Position numbers and translations under genes: made by a program. A stretch of 64,000 nt of DNA from Chloroflexota bacterium (GTDB lineage: Bacteria > Chloroflexota > Anaerolineae > UBA4142 > SHND01): contig SHND01000031.1 of the NCBI GenBank assembly GCA_004295045.1, forward strand, positions 29,986 to 93,985, given 5' to 3'. This document shows, one piece after another, positions 18,169 through 26,592 of this stretch; position 1 is the stretch's first letter, and every line of letters begins with the position of its first letter. Below the pieces are notes generated by a model. The model made no database searches. It was given only the letters and a program-made list of their open reading frames with translations, and had not been told where the DNA came from.

Positions 18169-18231
18169 AGGCAAAGCATTCGCATGCACTGCGGTGGCGG
18201 ATGACGCGGACGCGTATGCTTCGCCCGCACA
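18168..18231 (+). repeat. GGGGCGAAGCA-type inverted repeat, diverged copy 3
   Basis: A degenerate pair: GAGGCAAAGCATTCGC after the phosphatase stop and GCGTATGCTTCGCCCGC just before pgl. Position and spacing match the other copies, but several bases are changed. Confidence 0.55.
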
Positions 18232-18238
18232 ATAGGGA

Positions 18239-18973
18239 ATGTCCAACCTACACGTCTTTTCCGACAACAAAAGTTTTGTCAACGGCTCGGCAGAATTTAT
18301 TGCCGAATGTGCGGCGCGCGCGCTTGACGAACGCGGACGTTTTACGATTGCGCTATCGGGCGGCGGAACACCGCGCCCAATTTATGCGCGGCTTGCGGAC
18401 GCGGAATTTCAACAGCGCATTGATTGGACGCGCACGCATATTTTTTTTGGCGACGAACGCTGTGTGCCGCCTGACGATACGCGCAGCAACTATCGCATGG
18501 CGCGCGAAACCTTGTTCGATCATGCGCCGATTCCCTCCGAAAACATTTATCGCATTCGCGGCGAGGATGATCCCGCGCTCGCCGCGTTGATGTACGAACA
18601 GGAAATACAGCGATTGTTTCGCGCCTCCTCGCCGCCCGCGTTCGATCTGATTCTTTTGGGCATGGGCGAAAATGGACACACCGCGTCCTTGTTTCCCGGC
18701 ACCGCCGCGCTGCGTGAAAAAACGCGCTGGGTTGTGCCGCAGTACGTCGAAGTGATGCAAACGTGGCGTGTGACATTCACCGCGCCGTTGATCAACGCGG
18801 CGCGTCAGGTCGCCTTTTTGGCGGAGGGCGCGGGCAAAGCGCAGATGCTGTGGAACGTGTTAAAAGGACCGTATCAGCCCGATGTACTGCCTTCGCAATT
18901 GATTCAACCAACGCGCGGAGAATTGCATTGGCTGGTTGACGCGGCGGCGGCGGAAAAAGTGAACGCGCAATGA
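18239..18973 (+). CDS. pgl: 6-phosphogluconolactonase
   Basis: 244 residues, ATG at 18239. It hydrolyses 6-phosphogluconolactone to 6-phosphogluconate, the step between zwf and gnd. Typical of the NagB/RpiA-fold (DevB-type) enzyme: IALSGGGTPRPIYARLA, the FFGDERCVPPDDTRSNYRMARETLF block and DLILLGMGENGHTASLFPGTAAL. Its stop overlaps the rpiA start (ATGA), so the two are coupled. Confidence 0.93.
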   Translation: MSNLHVFSDNKSFVNGSAEFIAECAARALDERGRFTIALSGGGTPRPIYARLADAEFQQRIDWTRTHIFFGDERCVPPDDTRSNYRMARETLFDHAPIPSENIYRIRGEDDPALAALMYEQEIQRLFRASSPPAFDLILLGMGENGHTASLFPGTAALREKTRWVVPQYVEVMQTWRVTFTAPLINAARQVAFLAEGAGKAQMLWNVLKGPYQPDVLPSQLIQPTRGELHWLVDAAAAEKVNAQ

Positions 18974-19686
18974 GCGATTCCCCCATTGCTCCCGATCTCC
19001 AAGCCGAATTGAAACGCGCCGCCGCGCTGCGCGCGGTGGAATTTGTCCGGTCGGGCATGAAGGTCGGACTCGGCACGGGCAGCACAGCGATTTATGCGAC
19101 GCGGCAGATTGCCGAATTGTTGAAAACGGGAGAGCTGCGCGATATTCTCGCATTCGCTACATCGAAAGCTACGGATGAACAAGCGCGGCGGCTCGGCATT
19201 CCCATGCTGTCGGATGATCTGCCGAGCAATCTCGACGTGACGATTGACGGCGCGGATGAAGTGGACCCCGAGTTGAATCTCATCAAGGGCGGCGGCGGCG
19301 CGTTATTGCGCGAAAAAATTGTCGCACAGGCGAGCGCGCGCGAAATTATTGTGGTGGATGAAACGAAACCATCGCCGCGTCTCGGCACGCACCACCCCGT
19401 GCCTGTCGAAGTGCTGCCCTTTGCGTGGCTCGCGCAAGCGCGTTTTCTGGAATCGCTCGGCGCGAAATACACGATCCGCAAAAATCACGACGGCACGCAG
19501 TTTGTCACCGATTCGGGCAACATGATTCTCGACTGCAATTTCGGTCCGATTGCGGATGCGCGGCGACTCGCCGCCATGCTGAACGCGCGCGCGGGAATTG
19601 TGGAACATGGCTTGTTCATTGATTTGGCAACGGATTTGATCGTTGCGAGCGCGCAGGGAATTCAAACGCGTGCGAGGAACCGTTGA
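18970..19686 (+). CDS. rpiA: Ribose-5-phosphate isomerase A
   Basis: 238 residues, ATG at 18970 overlapping the pgl stop. It converts ribulose 5-phosphate to ribose 5-phosphate. Diagnostic stretches are GLGTGSTAIYATRQIAE, FATSKATDEQARRLGIP, VTIDGADEVDPELNLIKGGGGALLREKI and VVDETKPSPRLG, which carry the phosphate-binding loop and the catalytic Asp/Lys/Glu set. A second, unrelated isomerase of RpiB type sits at 25973-26527 on the other strand, so the genome carries both folds. Confidence 0.94.
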   Translation: MSDSPIAPDLQAELKRAAALRAVEFVRSGMKVGLGTGSTAIYATRQIAELLKTGELRDILAFATSKATDEQARRLGIPMLSDDLPSNLDVTIDGADEVDPELNLIKGGGGALLREKIVAQASAREIIVVDETKPSPRLGTHHPVPVEVLPFAWLAQARFLESLGAKYTIRKNHDGTQFVTDSGNMILDCNFGPIADARRLAAMLNARAGIVEHGLFIDLATDLIVASAQGIQTRARNR

Positions 19687-19687
19687 A

Positions 19688-20377
19688 ATGTCCAAAATTC
19701 AAATTTCGCCATCCATTCTGGCTGCCGATTTCTTGAAATTACAAGAGCAGGTGCAAGCAGCGGAACGCGGCGGCGCGAATCGCTTTCAACTTGATGTGAT
19801 GGACGGCGTCTTTGTCCCCAACATCAGTTTTGGTTTTCCCCTCGTGCAAGCCATGCGTCGCGCCACGACCAAATTGCTCGAAGTGCATTTGATGATCGTG
19901 CAGCCTGAACGCTACCTCGACAAGTTCGCCGACGCGGGCGCAGACATAATCATCGTGCATCAAGAAGCGGTTGTGCATCTCGATCGCGCGATTCAACAGA
20001 TCAAACAGTTGGGCAAAAAGGCAGGCGTCGCGCTGAATCCCGCAACACCCGAGTTGACTTTGGAGTACATCATTGACCAACTCGATTTGGTGTTGATTAT
20101 GACAGTCAATCCCGGTTTCGGCGGGCAAGAATTCATCGGCTACACCTTAAAGAAAATTCGCGCGGTGCGCGAGCTGCTCGACGCGCGCTCGCGAACAGGG
20201 TTCGCAACGAATTGCGATTTGGAAGTGGATGGCGGGATCGAACTACACACGATTCGCGCGGCATACAAAGCGGGCGCAAATGTTTTTGTCGCGGGGACGG
20301 CAGTTTTTGAATGCCCTGAAGGTCCCGAGGCGGGAGTCAAGGGTTTAATCCAAACAGCACAATTTTTAGAGGAGTGA
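19688..20377 (+). CDS. rpe: Ribulose-phosphate 3-epimerase
   Basis: 229 residues from the ATG at 19688, two bases after the rpiA stop, with GAGGA upstream. It interconverts ribulose 5-phosphate and xylulose 5-phosphate. The TIM barrel shows [29 protein letters not shown] (metal-binding Asp), [18 protein letters not shown] and [12 protein letters not shown] with the second catalytic Asp. Standard length. It is followed one base later by zwf. Confidence 0.94.
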   Translation: MSKIQISPSILAADFLKLQEQVQAAERGGANRFQLDVMDGVFVPNISFGFPLVQAMRRATTKLLEVHLMIVQPERYLDKFADAGADIIIVHQEAVVHLDRAIQQIKQLGKKAGVALNPATPELTLEYIIDQLDLVLIMTVNPGFGGQEFIGYTLKKIRAVRELLDARSRTGFATNCDLEVDGGIELHTIRAAYKAGANVFVAGTAVFECPEGPEAGVKGLIQTAQFLEE

Positions 20378-20378
20378 A

Positions 20379-21743
20379 ATGGACGATCAACCAAATTCAG
20401 ATGCCTTTGTTTTTTTCGGCGCCACCGGCGATCTGGCGTACAAGAAAATTTTTCCCGCGCTGCTCGGTTTGCTCAAGACGGGGAAATTAGAAATGCCTGT
20501 CGTGGGCGTAGCAAAATCGGGTTGGGACCGCGACCAACTGATTGAACGCGCGCACAATTCATTGAAAGAGCATGGCGGCGGCGTGGATGAAAATGATTTT
20601 GCCGCGCTCGCGCAGCGGCTCGATTATGTAGATGGCGACTATGCCGACGCCGCAACCTTTACGCAAGTCAAGGAAAAACTAAAGGACGCCAAGCGACCAA
20701 CGCACTATCTCGCCATTCCACCACTCTTGTTTGGAGAAGTTGTCGAGCAGCTTGGAGAGGCGGGACTGGCGCGAAATGCGCGCGTGATTATCGAAAAACC
20801 ATTCGGGCATGACCGCGCGAGCGCTCAACAATTGAACAACACGATTCAATCGGTCTTTCCCGAAGAAGCAATTTTTCGCATTGACCATTTTTTGGGCAAA
20901 GAGGCGGTCGAGAATATTTTGGTCTTTCGCTTTGCCAACACTTTTCTCGAACCGATCTGGAATCGCCATTTCGTGGATAGTGTCGTCGTCACGATGGCAG
21001 AAAATTTTGGGGTGGAAGGGCGCGGAAAATTTTATGACGAGACGGGCGCGATTCGCGATGTGATCGAGAATCACCTCTTTCAAGTGGTTTCGCTTTTGGC
21101 GATGGAGCCGCCCGCCGAGTTGTCCGCTGAGGCGCTGCACGATGAACAAGCAAAGGTCTTTCGCGAAATCAGACCGCTAAGCCCCGAGAATGTCGTCCGT
21201 GGGCAATTCAAGGGCTATCGCAACGAGCCGGGCGTCAAGCCCGATTCGCAGGTGGAGACGTATGCGGCAGTCCGCTTTGAAATTAGTTCGTGGCGCTGGC
21301 ACGGCGTGCCGTGGGTGATTCGTGCGGGCAAATCGCTGCCTGTCAAAATAAACGAAACGTACGTGACCTTGGAACGTCCGCCGGTTATTCCCATCGCGCA
21401 CATCCAGAATTTCGTGCGCTTTGAGCTTGAACCACAAATCACAATCAGCATCGGCGCGCAAGCAAAACGTCCCGGCAAGCGCACCGGCGTCATGCCGGTC
21501 GAGTTGACGGCGGTGGAGAACGTGGGCGACGCCGTCGGCGGTTACGAACGGCTGTTGGGCGATGCGTTGGAAGGCGATCACCTGCTCTTTGTGCGCAGTG
21601 ACCTGGTTGATTTGCAGTGGCGCATCGTTGATCCGATCTTGGATGATGTTGTGCCGGTTCACGAATACGAACCCGGCACGTGGGGTCCGGAGGAAGCGGA
21701 CCGCTTGGTCACCGATTTGGGTGGTTGGCGGAACCAGGAGTGA
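20379..21743 (+). CDS. zwf: Glucose-6-phosphate 1-dehydrogenase
   Basis: 454 residues, ATG at 20379, one base after rpe, with GAGGAG upstream. It commits glucose 6-phosphate to the oxidative pentose phosphate pathway. The nucleotide-binding [15 protein letters not shown], the substrate motif [16 protein letters not shown] (active-site His/Lys), the EKPFG strand and [13 protein letters not shown] are all present. GDLAYKK has Ala-Tyr where many homologs have Ala-Arg or Thr-Arg, which may affect cofactor choice. Last gene of the pentose phosphate set, following gnd by about 8 kb. Confidence 0.94.
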   Translation: MDDQPNSDAFVFFGATGDLAYKKIFPALLGLLKTGKLEMPVVGVAKSGWDRDQLIERAHNSLKEHGGGVDENDFAALAQRLDYVDGDYADAATFTQVKEKLKDAKRPTHYLAIPPLLFGEVVEQLGEAGLARNARVIIEKPFGHDRASAQQLNNTIQSVFPEEAIFRIDHFLGKEAVENILVFRFANTFLEPIWNRHFVDSVVVTMAENFGVEGRGKFYDETGAIRDVIENHLFQVVSLLAMEPPAELSAEALHDEQAKVFREIRPLSPENVVRGQFKGYRNEPGVKPDSQVETYAAVRFEISSWRWHGVPWVIRAGKSLPVKINETYVTLERPPVIPIAHIQNFVRFELEPQITISIGAQAKRPGKRTGVMPVELTAVENVGDAVGGYERLLGDALEGDHLLFVRSDLVDLQWRIVDPILDDVVPVHEYEPGTWGPEEADRLVTDLGGWRNQE

Positions 21744-21782
21744 CAAGTTACCAAATCAAAGCCAAAGGAGTAAACAGATCCA

Positions 21783-22601
21783 ATGCGTGTCACGATTTGG
21801 GTGGATATGGAAGGAATGGCGGGCATTCACAATTGGGCGCAAGTTACCTACGGCGAACCATTGTATCAAGAGGGACGCCGTTTGATGACGAATGAAGTGA
21901 ATGCTGCCGTACGCGGCGCGCACCAAGCAGGCGCGAACGAAATCATCGTGATTGATTGTCATGGCGCGGGCGGCGCGGGCTCGTTCAATTCGCTAATCAT
22001 TGAAGATTGCGACCCACACGGTGAGTATGTGCTGGGCGCGAAATGGATGCGTTACACCAAGCCATTGCAAGATGGGTGTGACGCGGCGCTGCTTGTCGGC
22101 GCGCACGCGATGGCGGGTACGCCCGATGGAGTTTTGTGTCATACCGTTTCGTCCGAAGCGTGGTACAACGCGTGGATTAACGACGACCTCGTCGGTGAAA
22201 GCGGCATTTGCGCGGCGGTGTGCGGCACATGGGATTGTCCCGTCGCGTTTGTTGCAGGTGATGTTGCAACCTGTCATGAAGTCCAAAAATTATTGGGCGC
22301 GCAAGTGGTCACCGCGCCGACAAAAGTTGGAATTTATCGTTACGCCGCGCGTCATCTTGCGCCGCAAGTCGCGTGTGAACTCATTGAGGCGCGCGTCCAA
22401 GAATCATTGAAAAATTTAGCGCGCCTGAAACCGTACAAGCCCTCATCGCCCACAACTTTCAAAGTGATGCTCGCCACGCCCGACCGCGCGTTGGATTTTC
22501 GCGGCAAGCCCGGCGTAGAAATCACCGACGGAGATCGGCTGGTCACTTCGACCGGCAAAGATTTTTGGCAAGCGTGGGATCAATTTTGGTACCACAAATA
22601 A
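21783..22601 (+). CDS. M55-family D-aminopeptidase (DppA-like)
   Basis: 272 residues, ATG at 21783 with AAAGGAG about 12 bases upstream. Matches DppA: the zinc ligands appear in WVDMEGMAGI (Asp8, Glu10), IDCHGAGG (His60), VGAHAMAGT (His) and an Asp/Glu around NDDLVGESG. These homodecameric cytoplasmic enzymes release N-terminal D-Ala or D-amino acids from short peptides, often for cell-wall peptide recycling. It lies 39 bases after zwf on the same strand and ends in a strong bidirectional terminator. A link to the sugar-phosphate genes is not evident. Confidence 0.88.
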   Translation: MRVTIWVDMEGMAGIHNWAQVTYGEPLYQEGRRLMTNEVNAAVRGAHQAGANEIIVIDCHGAGGAGSFNSLIIEDCDPHGEYVLGAKWMRYTKPLQDGCDAALLVGAHAMAGTPDGVLCHTVSSEAWYNAWINDDLVGESGICAAVCGTWDCPVAFVAGDVATCHEVQKLLGAQVVTAPTKVGIYRYAARHLAPQVACELIEARVQESLKNLARLKPYKPSSPTTFKVMLATPDRALDFRGKPGVEITDGDRLVTSTGKDFWQAWDQFWYHK

Positions 22602-22637
22602 AAAAGAGACGTTCCAATGGAGCGTCTCTTTTTTTTT
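22600..22637 (+). terminator. Bidirectional terminator between convergent genes
   Basis: AGAGACGTTCC and GGAGCGTCTCT pair over 11 positions around an AAT loop (one wobble pair), with A-runs on the left and T-runs on the right, so it can serve both the aminopeptidase and the UbiA gene. Confidence 0.9.
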
Positions 22638-23696
22638 TCAAAACAATTTTGGCATTTGCAGCCCGGGAAAGAGATAATGAATGACGATATTGAGGATGAT
22701 TCCCAGCAGATACAGCATCCCAAAGCGCCGATTATGAATGAACGCGACACCGACGAAATAAAGGGGCCAACCGATCGCCCATTCGGGCGGCGTCTTGGGC
22801 TTGGGTGCGCTGAAAATTTTCCACATCCAAAACGCCAGCGGTAACGCGAACAAAACGATCAGCATAGTCGGCAAAAATACTCCCGCGATCACAAGCACAA
22901 TCGTGCTGAGATACATCAACGCGACGAGAATTTTTGCAGTCATGCGCGCACGCGTTTCGCCGAGCAGCACCACCATCGTGTTTGTTTTATTGCCAGCATC
23001 AAACGCCACTTTATCGAGATGTTTGCCAAACAGCACCGTCGTGACGCCGAGCGCGTACGGCAGAGAAGCGATGATGACCCAGAGCGGCAGCGACTGCGTT
23101 TGAACATAGTACGTACCGCCAACCATCAGCGGACCCCACACGAACAATACCGCCAGTTCCCCAAAGCCGCGATACTTGAGCGGAAAGGGATCGCCCGAAT
23201 AAAACATCAAAATCGCGGCGCCGAGCGCCATGAACACCAACACCATCGGACCGGCAACATACGCGAGATACAAACCGATTGCCGCCGCGAGCGCGAGAAT
23301 AATTCCCGTGCTTAGCAGCAGCTGTCGTTTTGTAAATTCACCGTTCACAAACGCTTGCGGTCCATAATTTACACGCGGCGAATCGGCGGAATCAATGCCG
23401 TGTCGCGCGTCCCAATAATCGTTGACGAGATTGCTGCCGGTATGCGCGAGCGCGAGTCCGAGCGTCGTCAGCAGCGTCAAACCCAAACTAAACTGCGACG
23501 GCGCGCCGACCAATACCAAAAGCCCGCCCAGCAATCCCGAAATCACGCTCATGATCACGACGGCTGCGCGTGAGGCAATCAGCCACCGCGTGATCGGGTC
23601 CACCCATTCGCCCTCTTGAAACTTGGGCATGGTGTATAACGCCAGCAGCCAATTCTTGGGATGGACCGATTTCTTGTTGATTGTTTCCTGTCTCAT
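22638..23696 (-). CDS. UbiA-family prenyltransferase
   Basis: 352 residues from the ATG at 23696, selected for GAGGG nine bases upstream over an upstream in-frame codon at 23738. About eight to nine membrane helices. The two Asp-rich motifs are present: SNLVNDYWDARHGIDSADS (NDxxD) and GKHLDKVAFDAGNKTNT. They bind the polyprenyl diphosphate and its magnesium. The spacing and the preceding LAHTGSNL resemble MenA-type enzymes that prenylate 1,4-dihydroxy-2-naphthoate for menaquinone, but no other men gene is present, so only the family is called. Last gene of the minus-strand block that begins near 28.3 kb. Confidence 0.85.
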   Translation of the reverse strand: MRQETINKKSVHPKNWLLALYTMPKFQEGEWVDPITRWLIASRAAVVIMSVISGLLGGLLVLVGAPSQFSLGLTLLTTLGLALAHTGSNLVNDYWDARHGIDSADSPRVNYGPQAFVNGEFTKRQLLLSTGIILALAAAIGLYLAYVAGPMVLVFMALGAAILMFYSGDPFPLKYRGFGELAVLFVWGPLMVGGTYYVQTQSLPLWVIIASLPYALGVTTVLFGKHLDKVAFDAGNKTNTMVVLLGETRARMTAKILVALMYLSTIVLVIAGVFLPTMLIVLFALPLAFWMWKIFSAPKPKTPPEWAIGWPLYFVGVAFIHNRRFGMLYLLGIILNIVIHYLFPGLQMPKLF

Positions 23697-23758
23697 TTTG
23701 CATTTCCCTCGCGCAGATTTTGCGCGCACTGTTCTCACATTTGTTCATTCAAAATTAT

Positions 23759-24373
23759 TTACGAATTTGGCGGCTTGGCAAATTCACGCGCGCCCAGCGT
23801 CTCCCATGCAAAACGCGCCGCGCCGAGCAAAACGCGATCCGCTTCGGGAAAATCGAATGTGCGCGTAAATTCACGCGCGCGATTTTCGTCCAACAAAGCA
23901 ACGACGGGCAGTTCCGCATCAAATGGGGCGCGCGCGCGCGTTTTCCCAAGAGCGCTCACGCCAGCCGTGACATATACGCCGGTCAAATTCCACACCAGCC
24001 ACGTTCCGAGAGTTCCTGTATATTGATTTGTTTCAACAAACTGACTTTCATTACGCGCGCCGGCTTTGGTCGAGGGCAATCTTTCTCCCTGCGCGATAAT
24101 TTCATTTCCATTTTCGCGCCACGTCACCATCTCTGTTTCGGAGGTGACCAGCGCAATGCCCGCGATTTCGCGTGTTTGCGTGCGTCCAATATCCAAACAC
24201 GCGGCAAATATCTTTTTTGTTTTGTACCACACTTCGGCGGGATCAAATTCGTCGCCGCGTATTTCAAAAGATTGGTGCGCAGTGGAAGCCATTCGCAAAT
24301 CACGCGTGACGAGCGCGGCGCGCAACAGATTTTCGTGGACTGCAAGCACGAGGAGGAAACGGGGCGAGGTCAT
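23759..24373 (-). CDS. Truncated FGGY-kinase-like (actin/hexokinase fold, N-terminal half) protein
   Basis: 204 residues, ATG at 24373. Its sequence follows the N-terminal domain of FGGY sugar kinases: a first strand with LLRAALVTRDLRMASTAHQSFE, then FDPAEVWYKTKKIFAACLDIG (like the EQDPxxWW helix), REIAGIALVTSETEMVTW and NQYTGTLGTWLVWNLTGVYV (like KxxYLLWRLTG). The catalytic Asp region and the whole C-terminal ATP-binding domain are absent, so kinase activity is doubtful. No obvious frameshifted remainder lies downstream. Either a degenerate kinase or a repurposed half-fold protein. Confidence 0.55.
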   Translation of the reverse strand: MTSPRFLLVLAVHENLLRAALVTRDLRMASTAHQSFEIRGDEFDPAEVWYKTKKIFAACLDIGRTQTREIAGIALVTSETEMVTWRENGNEIIAQGERLPSTKAGARNESQFVETNQYTGTLGTWLVWNLTGVYVTAGVSALGKTRARAPFDAELPVVALLDENRAREFTRTFDFPEADRVLLGAARFAWETLGAREFAKPPNS

Positions 24374-24442
24374 TCCACTTTATGCGGGAGGTTTTGCGAA
24401 GATTCGAGAAATTCAAATTGGAAATTAGTCAAGATAGCGGGC

Positions 24443-24706
24443 TTAGTCATAGCTCCACACCTCGAGTGCATCAGACCATAATTCGCGCAGGTATGGCGTG
24501 CGCCACTGTATCTTGGCGAAATTTTCGCGCACGTCTTTCAGTGTCAAGAATTTCCAAATATCGCTCCATCGAGCCGACTGCAATATCCAGCTCATCACCC
24601 AAATTTTTTCGGTCTCGTTTGTCCCGCGCAAAATCGCCCGCACGTCCTCTTCCGTCAGGTCATAGTCCCAAAAAAAATAGACGCTTGACCGCTGCTGCTG
24701 TTCCAT
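24443..24706 (-). CDS. Small protein resembling DUF6922
   Basis: 87 residues from the ATG at 24706, chosen because AGGA lies just upstream; an ATG at 24733 is also in frame. The start YFFWDYDLTEEDVRAILRGTNETEKIWVMSWILQSARWSDIWKFL matches the FWD...I..RVL pattern of the DUF6922 family, soluble proteins often found beside nucleotidyltransferase-type toxins. No such partner is adjacent here. It follows the 105-residue membrane protein by seven bases. Confidence 0.5.
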   Translation of the reverse strand: MEQQQRSSVYFFWDYDLTEEDVRAILRGTNETEKIWVMSWILQSARWSDIWKFLTLKDVRENFAKIQWRTPYLRELWSDALEVWSYD

Positions 24707-24713
24707 CAGAATC

Positions 24714-25031
24714 CTACCGCGTTTGATGTTCATACAATTTTCGTGGCGTAATAGTTACCACGCCTTTGCCGCGCGTCGTCGTTATGCCCCATATCACAAA
24801 ATACTCTGTCGGGGGCGGCAACGATGCAAGCGGGCATGGTATTGGAGGACAACGCGGATTGTCGGTCAATTCTGCAACGATACTCATTGGCCCCAATGAC
24901 AGCCGAAAATATCGCCCCATCTGGTTTGGGAATCCAAAATCAATCATTCCACCTATCGTTCCCAGCGCAACAAGGGAAAAAACTGCGACAAACGCAATTA
25001 CCCAACGTTTGCGCTTGCGGCTTGCTATCAT
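24714..25031 (-). CDS. Single-pass membrane protein of unknown function
   Basis: 105 residues from the ATG at 25031 with GGGGA upstream. A basic start (MIASRKRKRW) and one hydrophobic helix (VIAFVAVFSLVALGTIGG) anchor a short extracytoplasmic tail with a CPPIPCPL pair of cysteines and a strand-rich C-terminus. I do not recognise a family. It lies between deoC and the DUF6922-like gene and is probably co-transcribed with both. Confidence 0.5.
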   Translation of the reverse strand: MIASRKRKRWVIAFVAVFSLVALGTIGGMIDFGFPNQMGRYFRLSLGPMSIVAELTDNPRCPPIPCPLASLPPPTEYFVIWGITTTRGKGVVTITPRKLYEHQTR

Positions 25032-25056
25032 TCCAAATCCCCAATCTTCCAAAAAA

Positions 25057-25956
25057 CTAATATTTGCCGCTTGTCGCTTCCACTTTTTCGCCGCGCGCCT
25101 CTTGCACAATTTTCACGCCCGCGCTTGCTCCGATGCGCGTGGCGCCCGCTTTGATCAGCTCTTGCGCTTGCTCCAAATTTTTCACTCCCCCCGCCGCCTT
25201 GACGCCAAGCCCGGGACCCACAGTTTCACGCATCAATCCCACATCGTGCGCGGTCGCGCCGCCGGGTCCAAAACCCGTTGACGTTTTCACGAAATCGGCG
25301 CCCGCCTCTCGAGACAGACGCGACGCGCGCACTTTTTCTTCGTCGCTCAATAACGCCGCTTCGATAATGACTTTGACAATTGCGCCGCCGCGATGCGCCG
25401 CCTCCACCACCGCGCGAATGTCCTCACGCACAAAATCATCGTGTTTGGCTTTGAGTTCGCCGACATGGATGACCATATCAATTTCTGTCGCGCCGTCCAC
25501 GAGCGCCTGTTCCGTCTCAAACACTTTGGTCGCGGTCGTGTGCGCGCCGAGCGGAAAGCCGACGACGGTTGCCACTTGTACGCCGCTGCCGCGCAATAAT
25601 TCCGCGCATTGTTTCACGAACGGCGGATTGACGCACACAGCGGCAAAATGAAATTCGCGCGCTTCTTTGCACAACTTGGCGATCTCTTCGGGCGTCGCGT
25701 CCGGTTTCAACAGCGTGTGATCAATGTAACCCGCAATGTCGCTCGGCACATCGGCAGCGTTCAGTCCGCGCGCGCTGATACGCGAAGCGCCCATGTCCAG
25801 AATTTTACGCGCGCGTCCTTCGCACACCACCGCGCAGACGCCGCAATCCACGCACAAGCCGTCCGCGCGATCGTCACACACTTTCGCCGCGTTCGCTTGC
25901 AGCGCGCGCGTGATTGTGTTGGTGAGTTCATCAATGAGAGATGTTAGGTTTGTCAC
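25057..25956 (-). CDS. deoC: Deoxyribose-phosphate aldolase with N-terminal targeting/Cys-cluster extension
   Basis: 299 residues from a GTG at 25956, 16 bases after the rpiB stop. The catalytic barrel (about residues 75-299) is a normal Deo[42 protein letters not shown] (Asp), [11 protein letters not shown] (Lys) and [14 protein letters not shown] with the Schiff-base Lys. The extension of about 70 residues is unusual: an amphipathic helix ([16 protein letters not shown]), then CxxCxxCxxxC at residues 35-45, preceded by Cys27. DeoC and RpiB-like proteins with N-terminal helices are cargo of sugar-phosphate-utilising microcompartments. The reaction splits deoxyribose 5-phosphate into glyceraldehyde 3-phosphate and acetaldehyde. 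Confidence 0.88.
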   Translation of the reverse strand: MTNLTSLIDELTNTITRALQANAAKVCDDRADGLCVDCGVCAVVCEGRARKILDMGASRISARGLNAADVPSDIAGYIDHTLLKPDATPEEIAKLCKEAREFHFAAVCVNPPFVKQCAELLRGSGVQVATVVGFPLGAHTTATKVFETEQALVDGATEIDMVIHVGELKAKHDDFVREDIRAVVEAAHRGGAIVKVIIEAALLSDEEKVRASRLSREAGADFVKTSTGFGPGGATAHDVGLMRETVGPGLGVKAAGGVKNLEQAQELIKAGATRIGASAGVKIVQEARGEKVEATSGKY

Positions 25957-25972
25957 AGGGCAACTCTTTCTA

Positions 25973-26527
25973 TCATTTCCGCAAATAGCGTTTTTCAATC
26001 TCCATGATTTTCGCCACGCGTTTTTTGTGACGTTCTTCTGCGCAATCGGTCGTGAGAAAAACTTTTACGATTTCCAGCGCGGTGTTGGCGTCCATCATTT
26101 TCGCGCCGAGTGTCAAAACATTCGCGTCGTTGTGTTCACGCGCGTTCGTCGCCATTTTCACATCATTGCAATTCGCCGCGCGCACGCCGGGCACTTTGTT
26201 CGCCGTCATTGCCGAGCCGATGCCCGCGCCGTCAATCAAAATCCCGCGCCATGCTGCGCCATCGCTGACAAGTTTTGCAACGGAATACGCAATGTCGGGA
26301 TAATCAACTGCGTCGGCTGAAAACGTGCCGCAATCCAGGACGCGATAATCGCGTTGGACGAGCGTTTGGAGCAAAATCGCTTTCAATTCAAAGCCGCCGT
26401 GATCGGCGCCGATGGCAACCGTGAACTGCTCGGGCGAATTCGCCCGCGTCATTGCAGCGCCGCCGCTTTGTTCGGCAAGGACGCGCTCGACAATTTCTCG
26501 TACGCGGGTGCGCAGTGAATCATCCAT
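25973..26527 (-). CDS. rpiB: RpiB/LacAB-family sugar-phosphate isomerase with N-terminal amphipathic helix
   Basis: 184 residues, ATG at 26527. The C-terminal 150 residues are the RpiB fold: [49 protein letters not shown] and [14 protein letters not shown]. In E. coli RpiB the last strand reads ILICGTG; here the active-site Cys is replaced by Asp, so chemistry or substrate may differ. The first 24 residues ([19 protein letters not shown]) form a short amphipathic helix followed by a Gly/Ala linker, as in encapsulation peptides of microcompartment enzymes. Coupled to deoC. rpiA elsewhere in the window would cover ordinary ribose 5-phosphate isomerisation. Confidence 0.85.
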   Translation of the reverse strand: MDDSLRTRVREIVERVLAEQSGGAAMTRANSPEQFTVAIGADHGGFELKAILLQTLVQRDYRVLDCGTFSADAVDYPDIAYSVAKLVSDGAAWRGILIDGAGIGSAMTANKVPGVRAANCNDVKMATNAREHNDANVLTLGAKMMDANTALEIVKVFLTTDCAEERHKKRVAKIMEIEKRYLRK

Positions 26528-26540
26528 TCCGAATCAAGCA

Positions 26541-26581
26541 AAAGGACTGCGCGCAACCAAACAGTTGCGACACAGTCCTTT
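26541..26581 (-). terminator. Hairpin between lepB and rpiB
   Basis: AAAGGACTG (26541-26549) pairs with CAGTCCTTT (26573-26581), with an inner GCAAC/GTTGC stem. On the minus strand the following T-run is short, so it may be a weak terminator or processing site. Confidence 0.5.
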
Positions 26582-26592
26582 CCTTCCGACGC

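Noticed and set aside
25057..26527. A complete bacterial microcompartment locus
   Set aside because: No BMC-H, BMC-T or BMC-P shell protein and no aldehyde or alcohol dehydrogenase is encoded nearby; only cargo-like DeoC/RpiB features are present.
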